From GCA-002722245 sp964230605 (GTDB lineage Bacteria > Bacteroidota > Bacteroidia > Flavobacteriales_C > GCA-002722245): 41,820 nt of DNA. Every line of letters begins with the position of its first letter. The first letter of the stretch is position 1. Below the pieces are notes generated by a model. The model was not told the DNA's origin and ran no database searches. It was given only the letters and a program-made list of their open reading frames with translations. The position numbers and the translations under genes were made by a program. Shown here piece after piece: positions 8,093-16,702 of this stretch. The stretch covers positions 1 through 41,820 of the forward strand of contig CAXRIN010000115.1 in NCBI GenBank assembly GCA_964230605.1, given 5' to 3'.

Positions 8093-9334
8093 ATGGCATC
8101 TGTAAAATTGTATTATGATACTCGTCGGAAAAAGGAGAATTCAACTTACCCTCTAAAGCTTAAATTATTCCATCAAGGCAAGGCAAGATACATCCCTTTG
8201 AACTATTCTTTTAATGAAAAGGAATGGAACAATATTGAGCAAAAGGTAACGTCCGCTTTTCCAAATTCTGGTCGTGCAAATGCAACCATCAGAAAAAGAC
8301 TAGCTTCTGCAACAAATGTTATTGCTGATAACGAAGAAAACCTATCTGCTATTTCAATTGACGAACTAAAAGAGATCGTCGTAGAAAAAGTATTTGGTGT
8401 TACTAAAGAACTAACTAAGGATAAAGCGGTATTTCTTTTTGAATACACGGAGAATATCATCGTACAACTGAAGAAAGCTAAAAGAGTTGGTTCTGCTGAA
8501 TCTTACAGAGCAACTTTAAGTGCATTTCAAACTTATCTGAAGGACAAAGACATTTTAATGTCTAAGATTGATCTTCAATTTTTGAAATCATTTGAGACAA
8601 ATTGTTTGAGCAATGGACTAAAAATAAATAGCATAGGTGTTTATTTAAGAACTCTTAGGGCAATTATAAACCGAGCGATTGATGAAGGTTATGTTCCTTT
8701 AGAAAAATATCCTTTCCGAAAATTCAAAATTAAAAAGGAAAACACAGCAAAAAGGGCGATTTCAAAAGCAGATATAACGAAGGTGGTGAATTTGAAAATA
8801 GACAAAAAAGACCCTCGTTATCATGCTCTGAATTACTTCACTTTTATGTTTCATACCAGAGGAATGAATTTTATTGATCTAGCCTACCTCAAAAAAGAAA
8901 ACATTGTAAATGGAAGATTAACCTACCGAAGAATCAAAACGGGAAAATTATACAATATTAAACTCACAAAGCGCGCTCAAGAAATCGTTAACATATACAC
9001 CAAACGTCGCAAAATGATGAACAATGATTTAATCTTCCCTATTCTGCCAAAAGAAGTCATTGGAGACGTTGAAAAAGAAAGAGATCGATTCCGTAACAGA
9101 AGAAAATACTTTAACAAATACCTAAAAGATATAGGGGAAATGGCGGGATTAGAAGTTGAATTAACCTCCTACGTTTCAAGACACACTTGGGCATCTTTAG
9201 CAAAATTCGCAGGAGTTGCACCAGCAGTAATTGGCGAATCATTAGGACATTCCGATTTAAAAACCACAGAAACTTACCTTGCTAATTTCGATACCGACGT
9301 TCTCGATGATGCAAACGAATTAATTGTTGGATAA
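8093..9334 (+). CDS. Tyrosine-type site-specific integrase
   Basis: A 413-residue protein with the layout of Bacteroidota SAM-like phage integrases. It has an N-terminal arm-binding domain (about 1-90), a SAM-like core-binding domain (110-210) and a catalytic domain (220-405). Catalytic residues visible are Arg256 (HTRG), Lys282 (RRIKTGK), Tyr360-Arg363 in SYVSRHTW (Tyr where many integrases have His, usual for this subfamily), His386 (LGHS) and the nucleophile Tyr395 (TYLANF). It makes the strand exchange that inserts or removes the element at the tRNA anticodon loop. The gene begins 168 bases from the attachment remnant, behind its own promoter and the GTGCAAAT sites. Confidence 0.93.
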   Translation: MASVKLYYDTRRKKENSTYPLKLKLFHQGKARYIPLNYSFNEKEWNNIEQKVTSAFPNSGRANATIRKRLASATNVIADNEENLSAISIDELKEIVVEKVFGVTKELTKDKAVFLFEYTENIIVQLKKAKRVGSAESYRATLSAFQTYLKDKDILMSKIDLQFLKSFETNCLSNGLKINSIGVYLRTLRAIINRAIDEGYVPLEKYPFRKFKIKKENTAKRAISKADITKVVNLKIDKKDPRYHALNYFTFMFHTRGMNFIDLAYLKKENIVNGRLTYRRIKTGKLYNIKLTKRAQEIVNIYTKRRKMMNNDLIFPILPKEVIGDVEKERDRFRNRRKYFNKYLKDIGEMAGLEVELTSYVSRHTWASLAKFAGVAPAVIGESLGHSDLKTTETYLANFDTDVLDDANELIVG

Positions 9335-9650
9335 CTTCAAAAGTTTGAATTTTCGACTTCACTACAACTACATAACTACAACTGATATTCAGTAGTTTAG
9401 AAAATCAGATGTAGTTTTAAATGAATAAACAGTATATTGAATAATCGAAAAGTAGTCTCACGCCTTTAATTATTCTACTTGAGTTAGGATAGTTAAAGTT
9501 CTTCCTTAAGAGAAAAAGAAGCTCATTAAAAACCTAATAATCAGCGTAAAACAAAATTTATCTTACAGCGTTAATCAATTAATTAATTGTTAATAACTAT
9601 AACCAACTAGATAGAATTTCGTATCATTGTATAACAGAATTGATCAAGAA
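9335..9650. other. Intergenic region after the integrase
   Basis: About 316 bases without a convincing gene. It holds short direct repeats of ACTACAACT around 9360-9385 and a weak hairpin (AACTA...TAGTT with inner CTGA/TCAG, 9374-9397). No T-run follows, so this is not a clear terminator. AT-rich sequence precedes the small gene at 9651. Confidence 0.4.
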
Positions 9651-9824
9651 ATGGCTTACACTATAAAATCTACTACTTCTTCAAGCGGTACTCTTTCTAG
9701 TAAAAAATCCGCAAAAGGCGTTCGTTCTGCTGCTTCTGAACTTAAAAAGTTATCTACCTTTAAAATTAGAAGCGAAAAGGACTTAAAAAGCAGTAGATGT
9801 AATGCTTACGAATATATCCTTTAA
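9651..9824 (+). CDS. Small Ser/Lys-rich protein, first gene of a pair
   Basis: A 57-residue protein starting at the ATG at 9651; an upstream in-frame TTG at 9627 is less likely. It is rich in Ser, Thr and Lys (KSTTSSSGTLSSKKSAKG) and has no membrane segment. The next gene starts 4 bases after its stop, so the two are probably co-translated. A short basic protein coupled to a 176-residue partner beside an integrase recalls toxin-antitoxin or immunity pairs, but no known family was recognised. Confidence 0.6.
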   Translation: MAYTIKSTTSSSGTLSSKKSAKGVRSAASELKKLSTFKIRSEKDLKSSRCNAYEYIL

Positions 9825-9828
9825 TTAA

Positions 9829-10359
9829 TTGTTCGATAAAAGATATTACGATTACAAGTTTGTTGGTAAAGACAAAGGCGATGGCTTTGACTTCATTGAA
9901 GCTAGCATATTTAGATTCAAGACTAAGTACCAAAGAACTTATATTGTAAGACTAGAAGAATACCGTCATAATATCCGTATTCTAAAATTTTACGATAAAA
10001 ATCATTCTGATTCAGAAAACAGGTACAAAATGACATTTGACCCCAAAAAGGAACCGAATGACGCTATAAAGGTACTGGGGACTTGCTTAAATATCTTAGT
10101 TGATACAGCTAAGGAAAATCCTAACGCTTCTTTCGGTTTTATTGGAGAAAATAGCCTTGATGAAAGTAAAGAAGATACTAAAAGGCATAGAGTTTATAAA
10201 CGAATAGTAGAAAACTTCTTTGACCCTGCTAAATGGCTTCATTCAGTTAACAAAAACACTAGTACTTATTTATTAATTAATAGAAATACGGATGAAACCA
10301 AGAAGCTCCAAGACATAAAAAAAATGTTCGTTAGAATCTATCCCAAATTGGAATTCTAA
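9829..10359 (+). CDS. Protein of unknown function, second gene of a pair
   Basis: 176 residues. A stop codon lies directly before, so the first possible start is the TTG at 9829, 4 bases after the preceding small gene. The protein is soluble and mixed alpha/beta, with FDFIEASIFRFKT and YIVRLEEYRHNIRILKFYDK as hydrophobic beta stretches and a C-terminal helical part (WLHSVNKNTSTYLL). There are no catalytic motifs I can name. It converges on the minus-strand operon that ends at 10433. It could be the larger partner of a two-gene toxin or immunity unit (inference only). Confidence 0.65.
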   Translation: MFDKRYYDYKFVGKDKGDGFDFIEASIFRFKTKYQRTYIVRLEEYRHNIRILKFYDKNHSDSENRYKMTFDPKKEPNDAIKVLGTCLNILVDTAKENPNASFGFIGENSLDESKEDTKRHRVYKRIVENFFDPAKWLHSVNKNTSTYLLINRNTDETKKLQDIKKMFVRIYPKLEF

Positions 10360-10432
10360 AAACCTATACTCCTATCCAATTCTTCTATTAAATCCTCAAC
10401 CCCAATCAGTTGTATTCTATTCCTTTGCTTTG

Positions 10433-10597
10433 TTAAAAATCTGACTTTTTTTGTTCTTTCATTACTAATTCATGCGTAATTAAAGTAAGTTCTTTCAAAG
10501 TTTGAGCAATTTCTTCAGCTTGCTCATCAGTTAAACTTTCTAATCCTTCATATTTTCTTAACTGATTCGAAGTTAAAGTTCTAATTTCACCTTCCAT
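10433..10597 (-). CDS. 54-residue acidic helical protein at the end of the hsd operon
   Basis: Minus-strand ATG at 10597, stop at 10433. The peptide contains RKYEGLESLTDEQAEEIAQ and is helical and acidic. The short pattern YEGLExLTDEQA resembles small proteins I recall near mobile genes in Bacteroidota. It starts 8 bases after the stop of the preceding 103-residue gene, consistent with one operon reading hsdM-hsdS-AlbA-hsdR-103 aa-54 aa. The function is unknown; an antitoxin- or regulator-like role is possible. Confidence 0.5.
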   Translation of the reverse strand: MEGEIRTLTSNQLRKYEGLESLTDEQAEEIAQTLKELTLITHELVMKEQKKSDF

Positions 10598-10605
10598 CTT
10601 TCCTT

Positions 10606-10917
10606 TTAAAAATCTAATCGTTTTTGAATATTTTTTTGGTTCTTGTTTTTAACCATTTTGAAAGGAGAATCATCATTCATTAATTTCAAATCATCTAAAA
10701 CAGAGTTGGAATTAAGCTTAAGGAATTCCGTTGCAACAAGTGCGCGGAATTTTTGTTTCTCCTTTACTAGTTCAAGTAATTCAAAGTCTTTATCATCACC
10801 ATTTACGACAATTAGGTTTATCAAATCCTCAGATAAAGCAATACTCATACTATTCAAAAGTATGTCATTGTATTTTTTCAGAAGGAATTTTACTTTATCT
10901 GATTCTTGGCTATTCAT
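10606..10917 (-). CDS. Small helical protein downstream of hsdR
   Basis: 103 residues, mostly helical and charged (SDKVKFLLKKYNDILLN at the start, a basic C-terminus KNKNQKNIQKR). It begins 19 bases after the hsdR stop and is followed 8 bases later by the 54-residue gene. No known family was recognised. Its position suggests an accessory protein of the restriction operon or a passenger pair with the next gene. Confidence 0.6.
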   Translation of the reverse strand: MNSQESDKVKFLLKKYNDILLNSMSIALSEDLINLIVVNGDDKDFELLELVKEKQKFRALVATEFLKLNSNSVLDDLKLMNDDSPFKMVKNKNQKNIQKRLDF

Positions 10918-10936
10918 CTTCCTTAAATTTTAAAAC

Positions 10937-13840
10937 CTAGGCAGTCATACCCTCAATAAACACTTCAACATACTTCTTCATTTTGGAGATGATTCTTTCT
11001 CCTATTGAACGAGCGGCGAGGATGCTTGGGCGGTTATCTAAACATTGGATTACTTCTTCTCTTATTGGTTCCTGTTGGGTGTAAACGTAGGTTTCAATTA
11101 GCGACTTAAATTGGTCTTTGTCCAACTTTTCTTCTTCGCAAAGTTTGGATAAAGCCAATACTTTTTGGTCGCTCCAGTACTTTTCGAACTCGTCGCCAAT
11201 TAGGTCGGAATCTTTAATGTCTGGTAGGTTCTCTTCAATGAACTTTTCAATGAGTTCACGTTTACTTCTTAGCGACACATCACTAGCTAAGGCATCAATG
11301 ATAGATTTCTTTTGTTTTGCTGCAGAAGTTGGATCTTTAGCCTCGTTGAGGTTAGCTAATAGCTTTAAGATGTAAGCAACATTAATTTCATCTCGGTGGA
11401 TTAACTCCAACTCGAAATCGATGTCGTTAATTATCGAATCCTTTTGCTTAGGGTCTTTTCCAACAATCTCTTTAATGTCAACATATTTATTAGCGTAATC
11501 AGTGAACTCTTCCTCACCAATTTGCATATCGTCCCAATCGAAATCAGCGTAGGATGCCAATACGTTTTTAACACGCATTAGTCTTCTAAAGGCTTGTACA
11601 AACTCTAATCTTTGTTGGTCACCATATAAGTCATCGGCGCTTTCAACGGTAGGGACAACTTTCTTTAATTCGGCTAAAGCATCATCAAACTGCTTGGCTA
11701 CAAATTCGTATTCAGGCATTATGATGGTGTCCTTCGCATCTTTGTTGCTAAACAGAGCGATGGCATCATCCGTAGCTTTCTTTAAGTTTCGGAAGCAAAC
11801 GATGTTTCCTTGCGATTTCTTTTCGTTGATGATACGGTTGGTTCTGGAGTAAGCCTGAATTAATCCGTGGTACTTTAGGTTCTTATCTACGTATAGGGTA
11901 TTCACCATTTTAGCATCAAAACCAGTCAACATCATATTTACAACCAGTACAATATCCAATCGGTCTTTGTCTTGGAAGTTGGCTTTTTCACGACTCTTTA
12001 ATCGCTTACTTAAATCGTTGTAATATTCTTGGAAAGATTTACTGTCTTTAGTGCTGAAGTTTTGGCCATACATTTTGTTGTAATGCCCCATATAATCTTC
12101 TAGCTTTTCCCGACTGTGTTTTCCATATCCCTCCTGAGGTTCTGCAGCCATAGGAAGTTCTTGTTCTTCACCGTCAAATGCTTCATCGGGAACGTGACCA
12201 CCACCTTCTCCTGTACCTTCATTAGCGCCATAAGTAAAGATGGTAGCAATACGTAAGTTGTGTTTTCCTTCTTCTTTCTTCTTTTGGAAGATGTCGTAGT
12301 ACTTCATTAAGTTATCGATGCTACTTAAAGCAAAGATGGCAGAATATTCTTTATGATGGGTTTTACTGTTGTGATGTTGAATAATGTAATCCACGATTTT
12401 TTCAATTCGACCTTCATCGTTAAACACCTCCGTTTTATCAATGTCTTCTACATCAACATCCACGTCGATATCCAACTCGTTGGCGCTTTTCTTTTTGTAT
12501 CGACCAACATATTCAATGTTGAACTTCAATACGTTTTTATCGTTGATGGCATCTGTGATTACATACTTGTGTAAACACTCGCCAAATAAGTCTTTAGTAG
12601 TACGTTTACCGTGTTGGTTTTTCGATACGTTATCTGCAAATATTGGCGTTCCTGTGAACCCGAATAACTGGTTATTGGTAAAGAAATCCGTAATAGCTTT
12701 GTGCGTATCTCCAAACTGACTACGATGGCACTCATCAAAAATGAACACCACTTTTTTATCCTTAACAGCGCTTAGCTTGTTAGCATAACGTTTGTGCGAA
12801 ATAGCATTGTTTAACTTTTGAATAGTGGTAACAATCAGCTTCGTTCCATCCGATAATTGCTTCACTAACGATGAAGTATCATCTGTACTGTCAACACTTC
12901 CTTTCTTAAAGTTGTTGTACTCCTCAATGGTTTGGTAGTCCAAATCTTTACGGTCGACAACAAATAGTACTTTTTCTACCTCAGGCAAGTCCATCACAAT
13001 CTGACTCGCTTTAAAAGAGGTTAATGTTTTACCCGATCCTGTAGTGTGCCAAATGTATCCGTTTTCGTTGGAGTTTTTCACCTGATTCACAATCGCCTCG
13101 GTTGCGTAGTATTGGTAAGGACGAAGCACCATTAAGCACTTCAGCGTTTCATTAATTACAATGTAGTTTGCCAATACCTTACCAAGGTTAGTAGGGTGGA
13201 GGAAGGACTCTGCAAAAGCGGAAATCTCCAGTATGTTTTTATTGTTAACGTCGCTCCAAAAAATGGTTTGCTTAAAGGTCATTGAAGCCGACGGGTTGTT
13301 GCAGAAGTATTTGGTTTTGGTTCCGTTACTAATCACAAACAACTGCACAAAATTGAATAAACCGTAGTTGCTCCAAAAAGAATGGCGCTTGTAACGCTCC
13401 ACCTGATTAAAAGCTTCTTTAATTTCAATACCAGGTCGCTTCAATTCAATTTGCACCATTGGCAAACCATTAATCAGTAAAGTAACGTCGTATCGGTTTT
13501 TGTAAACACCTTCCTGAGTAATTTGATTAGTTACTTGAAACAAGTTGTTTTGAGGCTCTTCAGAGTCATAAAACTGCACGTATTCCACCACACCGTCCTC
13601 CTTAGTTAAAGCAAATCGGTCTCTTACCGTTTTAGCCTTTTCAAATACATTTCCTTTTTCAAGGTGGTTGAGTATTTTGGTGAAATCTTTATCGGAGAAA
13701 GAAGTCTTATTAAAACGTTCTAACTGGCTCTTCAAATTCCCCACCAATCCATCACCATCTGCAATGGTAACACCTTCGTAACCCAAAGTTTGAAGCTGGG
13801 CGATAAGATTGTTTTCGACTACTATTTCTGGTGTGTTCAT
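10937..13840 (-). CDS. hsdR: Type I restriction enzyme R (motor/nuclease) subunit
   Basis: 967 residues, a normal length for HsdR. The N-terminal PD-(D/E)xK nuclease carries Asp118 and Glu132-Leu-Lys134 (VQIELKRPG). Next are the two RecA-like motor lobes with Walker A TTGSGKT (266-272), the DECH box (369-372) and FGFTGTP near 393. The C-terminal helical part would bind the methylase complex. With HsdM and HsdS it translocates DNA using ATP and cuts unmodified foreign DNA at a distance. It is the last main gene of the minus-strand hsd operon, after the AlbA/ATPase gene, with a 107-base gap between them. Confidence 0.95.
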   Translation of the reverse strand: MNTPEIVVENNLIAQLQTLGYEGVTIADGDGLVGNLKSQLERFNKTSFSDKDFTKILNHLEKGNVFEKAKTVRDRFALTKEDGVVEYVQFYDSEEPQNNLFQVTNQITQEGVYKNRYDVTLLINGLPMVQIELKRPGIEIKEAFNQVERYKRHSFWSNYGLFNFVQLFVISNGTKTKYFCNNPSASMTFKQTIFWSDVNNKNILEISAFAESFLHPTNLGKVLANYIVINETLKCLMVLRPYQYYATEAIVNQVKNSNENGYIWHTTGSGKTLTSFKASQIVMDLPEVEKVLFVVDRKDLDYQTIEEYNNFKKGSVDSTDDTSSLVKQLSDGTKLIVTTIQKLNNAISHKRYANKLSAVKDKKVVFIFDECHRSQFGDTHKAITDFFTNNQLFGFTGTPIFADNVSKNQHGKRTTKDLFGECLHKYVITDAINDKNVLKFNIEYVGRYKKKSANELDIDVDVDVEDIDKTEVFNDEGRIEKIVDYIIQHHNSKTHHKEYSAIFALSSIDNLMKYYDIFQKKKEEGKHNLRIATIFTYGANEGTGEGGGHVPDEAFDGEEQELPMAAEPQEGYGKHSREKLEDYMGHYNKMYGQNFSTKDSKSFQEYYNDLSKRLKSREKANFQDKDRLDIVLVVNMMLTGFDAKMVNTLYVDKNLKYHGLIQAYSRTNRIINEKKSQGNIVCFRNLKKATDDAIALFSNKDAKDTIIMPEYEFVAKQFDDALAELKKVVPTVESADDLYGDQQRLEFVQAFRRLMRVKNVLASYADFDWDDMQIGEEEFTDYANKYVDIKEIVGKDPKQKDSIINDIDFELELIHRDEINVAYILKLLANLNEAKDPTSAAKQKKSIIDALASDVSLRSKRELIEKFIEENLPDIKDSDLIGDEFEKYWSDQKVLALSKLCEEEKLDKDQFKSLIETYVYTQQEPIREEVIQCLDNRPSILAARSIGERIISKMKKYVEVFIEGMTA

Positions 13841-13947
13841 TTTAAACTTTTAAAATGTTCCTTATTTAGAGCTAAATGTTCCTTAATAAACTTAATTATT
13901 TGTTTTTCAGTTTTTTACAAAGTAAAAACAATATTCCTTAATTCATT

Positions 13948-15402
13948 CTAATCCTTCCTAAAGGCGTATTTAGCATTCTTATCTCTTTTCTTATTACTCA
14001 ATCTTTCAAGTATTTTGTCCTCATCAATAAATTGATTTAAATATAACCTGATAGTTTTTTCATTTATTTCTGCATGCTCTGACAATTCGTCTACGGTAGC
14101 TAGATTCTTAAAGAACAAAAAGTGTAATATTTTTCGCTGAGTAGGATTATACTCTTTCCATTTACTTTGGACCAGCTTAAGAATAACATCAGGAATAGTT
14201 TTAGTGTGATTGCTTACCTTGTTCCTTAGAATCAAAATAATAGTGCCATTTTTATCAATATACTCAGGTTTGGAGAGCATTGACTTCTCCATGGATTGGT
14301 AAATCCTTGCTACTCCTTCGTTTAATTCTCTTACAAATCCCATATCACCTAAAACCCTTGCGATTCTTGGGTTTCTAGAAAATCTTTCCGTTCTAATATT
14401 CTCAATAGTTACTTGAGCAGGAAGAGGACCGCTATTTGAGATTTCAATTCTATCGTCAAAATGCTTAATGTAAATTGAATTTCCATGAATATTGTATGAC
14501 CTATGGCAAACAGCATTCACCACACCTTCTAACCAAGCTTCTTCAGGATATTCTGGAACCTTATTAAACCTTCCTGTTTCTAAATCTAAGAAGTGATATT
14601 CTTTAAAGGTTGTTTTTAAAAACTCTCTAACTTTTCCAATTATCCAAGGAATATTATTTTCAAATCGTTGGTCTTTAACTACATTATGTTCTGTACCAAC
14701 TTTTGCTTCAGTGCCTTCATATCTTAGATACCTTAATGAAGCTGAAGTAATATATTTTTCAGGGTCTTTAGCAAAAAGTAAAACACCTGCTTTTTTAATT
14801 TTTATTTCACCATTCTTCTTAATTGCCAAGTGTCTTTTAACTAATAAATCATGAACATTTCCTTCAAAATTTAGTTTTTCTTTGTAGCCATTCAATAGTT
14901 TTAAGTCAAGATCATTAAAGTCAAATTCAGGTTCAATTTCGTCTTCAAATTTTCTGATTTGTTTATCGTATTCAAGAGCCCTAACCGCATCTCTATTTAA
15001 AGTTTTGTTCTTATCGTCAACCCTCAAATAAATTTGCTCATTGTCTTTTCTTTTGAAAATTCTTTCAATGTCTTGGTCTACGTGATAAAGAAAAACCAGA
15101 TTGCCATTAATATCTACTTCCTCTAAATAAACATTCCCGTGAGGCTCAATAAATTCTATAAAAAGATTTCTGTAATCGCTTAACTTTTCTCCTAGGATAT
15201 TTAAATCTTGAATCTCACCAGCGTCTGAAACACCAAAAGCTAAAACACCACCATCAGCATTAAGCATTCCTATAAGCTCATTTGCTATTTTGGTAGGTTT
15301 AATATCATTATCATATAAACCTTTACGCTCAAAATATTGATTTTCTCTTTTCTTAGTTAGAAACTCTAACGTAACCTGACTATTATATTCTGAAATCACC
15401 AT
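13948..15402 (-). CDS. Schlafen AlbA_2-domain protein with HATPase-like and winged-helix regions
   Basis: 484 residues. Residues about 10-130 form the AlbA_2/Schlafen-type domain (ENQYFERKGL, ANELIGMLNADGGVLAFGV). A middle/C-terminal region around 285-380 (VVNAVCHRSYNIHGNSIYI, EISNSGPLP) matches the degenerate GHKL-type ATPase domain of the family long called RecG-like putative transcriptional regulators. A winged helix closes the protein (LATVDELSEHAEINEKTIRLYL). It lies between hsdS and hsdR in the same direction, a place where type I operons often carry an extra gene. Its role, regulation or extra immunity, is unknown. Confidence 0.85.
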   Translation of the reverse strand: MVISEYNSQVTLEFLTKKRENQYFERKGLYDNDIKPTKIANELIGMLNADGGVLAFGVSDAGEIQDLNILGEKLSDYRNLFIEFIEPHGNVYLEEVDINGNLVFLYHVDQDIERIFKRKDNEQIYLRVDDKNKTLNRDAVRALEYDKQIRKFEDEIEPEFDFNDLDLKLLNGYKEKLNFEGNVHDLLVKRHLAIKKNGEIKIKKAGVLLFAKDPEKYITSASLRYLRYEGTEAKVGTEHNVVKDQRFENNIPWIIGKVREFLKTTFKEYHFLDLETGRFNKVPEYPEEAWLEGVVNAVCHRSYNIHGNSIYIKHFDDRIEISNSGPLPAQVTIENIRTERFSRNPRIARVLGDMGFVRELNEGVARIYQSMEKSMLSKPEYIDKNGTIILILRNKVSNHTKTIPDVILKLVQSKWKEYNPTQRKILHFLFFKNLATVDELSEHAEINEKTIRLYLNQFIDEDKILERLSNKKRDKNAKYAFRKD

Positions 15403-15420
15403 AATTTTAAATAATAAAAT

Positions 15421-16701
15421 TCACACAAACATTTGCTGTAACAAACCTTTTTTGAAGGTTTGGGTTTGGTTGATTTGGGTTTCTACTTGGTTGATTTTTT
15501 GGTCGATGCCTGATAGGAAGTTTACAATAATATTCTGTTCTTCCATATCTGGAATATCCACAACGAGATTTGAAAGTTTACTTAGATACATATAGGTTCT
15601 CGAACCTCCTTGTTTTTGAAGAATTGCAAACCTTTTGAAGTCGTTCCCTTCATTTAAAAGAATCTTTAGGAATTCAGAATCTACTTTGTCATTTGTTGTA
15701 AAAACAGGATAAAGAGTACTTACTATACCTTTTTCACAAAGGGTATTAATATTGAATTTAAAAACTAGATCATCACTCATATGGCGATATGTAAAGAAGC
15801 CTTTTGGTACAACGTTATAACCTGTATTATCCTTACTTGCTACATCATTACCATCGAAATAGTCTTTCTGAAAATATATACCGTGTCTCGAAGATGTAAG
15901 CACTGGGTATTGATTTGAATATTCACTTTTTTCATCGTGTTTAATTATAAGTGAACCTATTTTTTCAGAGGACCAATCGGGGTAGTTGGAGCCGTCTGGT
16001 TTTTTGAAGCGGAGTTCGGGGGCTTGGCCTGCTTTTTTAGGGAAAAGCTTTTGCATTACGCCCTTTTTGTATTTTTCGAGCAGGGCTTTCTTTTGTCGCA
16101 ACTGCTGAATCTTTTCATCAACCGCCGATAAAAATGCCGCTATTTTTTGTTGTTCGGGGAGGGTGGGGAAAGGAACTTTAAATGTTCTTTGAATTGTTAT
16201 AGGGACTTGATTTCTTGTCGACTGCGACATCACCCTTGAGTATTGTCGAATGTAATTGTCACTTTGGAAAACAGTTCTTAAATAATTGTTGTTTAACTTT
16301 TCTAAATCACATCTGTAATATGTTGCTGTTGTACTAAGGATTACATAATCTAAATCGGTGTTTAAAATAGCAGTAGGACCAACAGTTGCATTATGAGCAA
16401 AGAGAACATCATTATTTTTTGCGACACCTTTTTTGAATTGCTTTGCTCTTTCTTCAGGTAGTCTCTTACAATTATCAAAATGAACCCTTCCAGATATAAA
16501 ATCATTAGCTGTAATATATGGAACGCCCTCTTTTGTAAATTCCTCATTTCTTGGGTAAAGTCCTCCGTGATTCCCATCAAGATGACTTATGATTACCTTG
16601 TCATCAAGTAATTTTTGAACTTTAACAAGAGGCCAAGCATCTTTAAATTCTCTAAACCTCAATACAGGAACCAACTCCTTTTTCTTCTCGACTACCTCCA
16701 T
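15421..16701 (-). CDS. hsdS: Type I restriction enzyme specificity subunit
   Basis: 426 residues with two target-recognition domains (about 20-180 and 240-385), each followed by a conserved helical spacer. These are EQQKIAAFLSAVDEKIQQLR with GVMQKLFP, and EEQNIIVNFLSGIDQKI with GLLQQMFV. The two domains read the two halves of a bipartite DNA site and set the specificity of both methylation and cutting. It starts 1 base after the hsdM stop, so translation is probably coupled. The two spacer helices are similar but not identical. No inverted partial hsdS copy is present nearby, so there is no sign of phase-variable shuffling. Confidence 0.93.
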   Translation of the reverse strand: MEVVEKKKELVPVLRFREFKDAWPLVKVQKLLDDKVIISHLDGNHGGLYPRNEEFTKEGVPYITANDFISGRVHFDNCKRLPEERAKQFKKGVAKNNDVLFAHNATVGPTAILNTDLDYVILSTTATYYRCDLEKLNNNYLRTVFQSDNYIRQYSRVMSQSTRNQVPITIQRTFKVPFPTLPEQQKIAAFLSAVDEKIQQLRQKKALLEKYKKGVMQKLFPKKAGQAPELRFKKPDGSNYPDWSSEKIGSLIIKHDEKSEYSNQYPVLTSSRHGIYFQKDYFDGNDVASKDNTGYNVVPKGFFTYRHMSDDLVFKFNINTLCEKGIVSTLYPVFTTNDKVDSEFLKILLNEGNDFKRFAILQKQGGSRTYMYLSKLSNLVVDIPDMEEQNIIVNFLSGIDQKINQVETQINQTQTFKKGLLQQMFV

Positions 16702-16702
16702 C

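Noticed and set aside
10643..10940. Plus-strand open frames opposite the 103-residue gene
   Set aside because: They are antisense to a better minus-strand gene that fits the hsd operon; Ser/Phe-rich composition is typical of a mirror frame.
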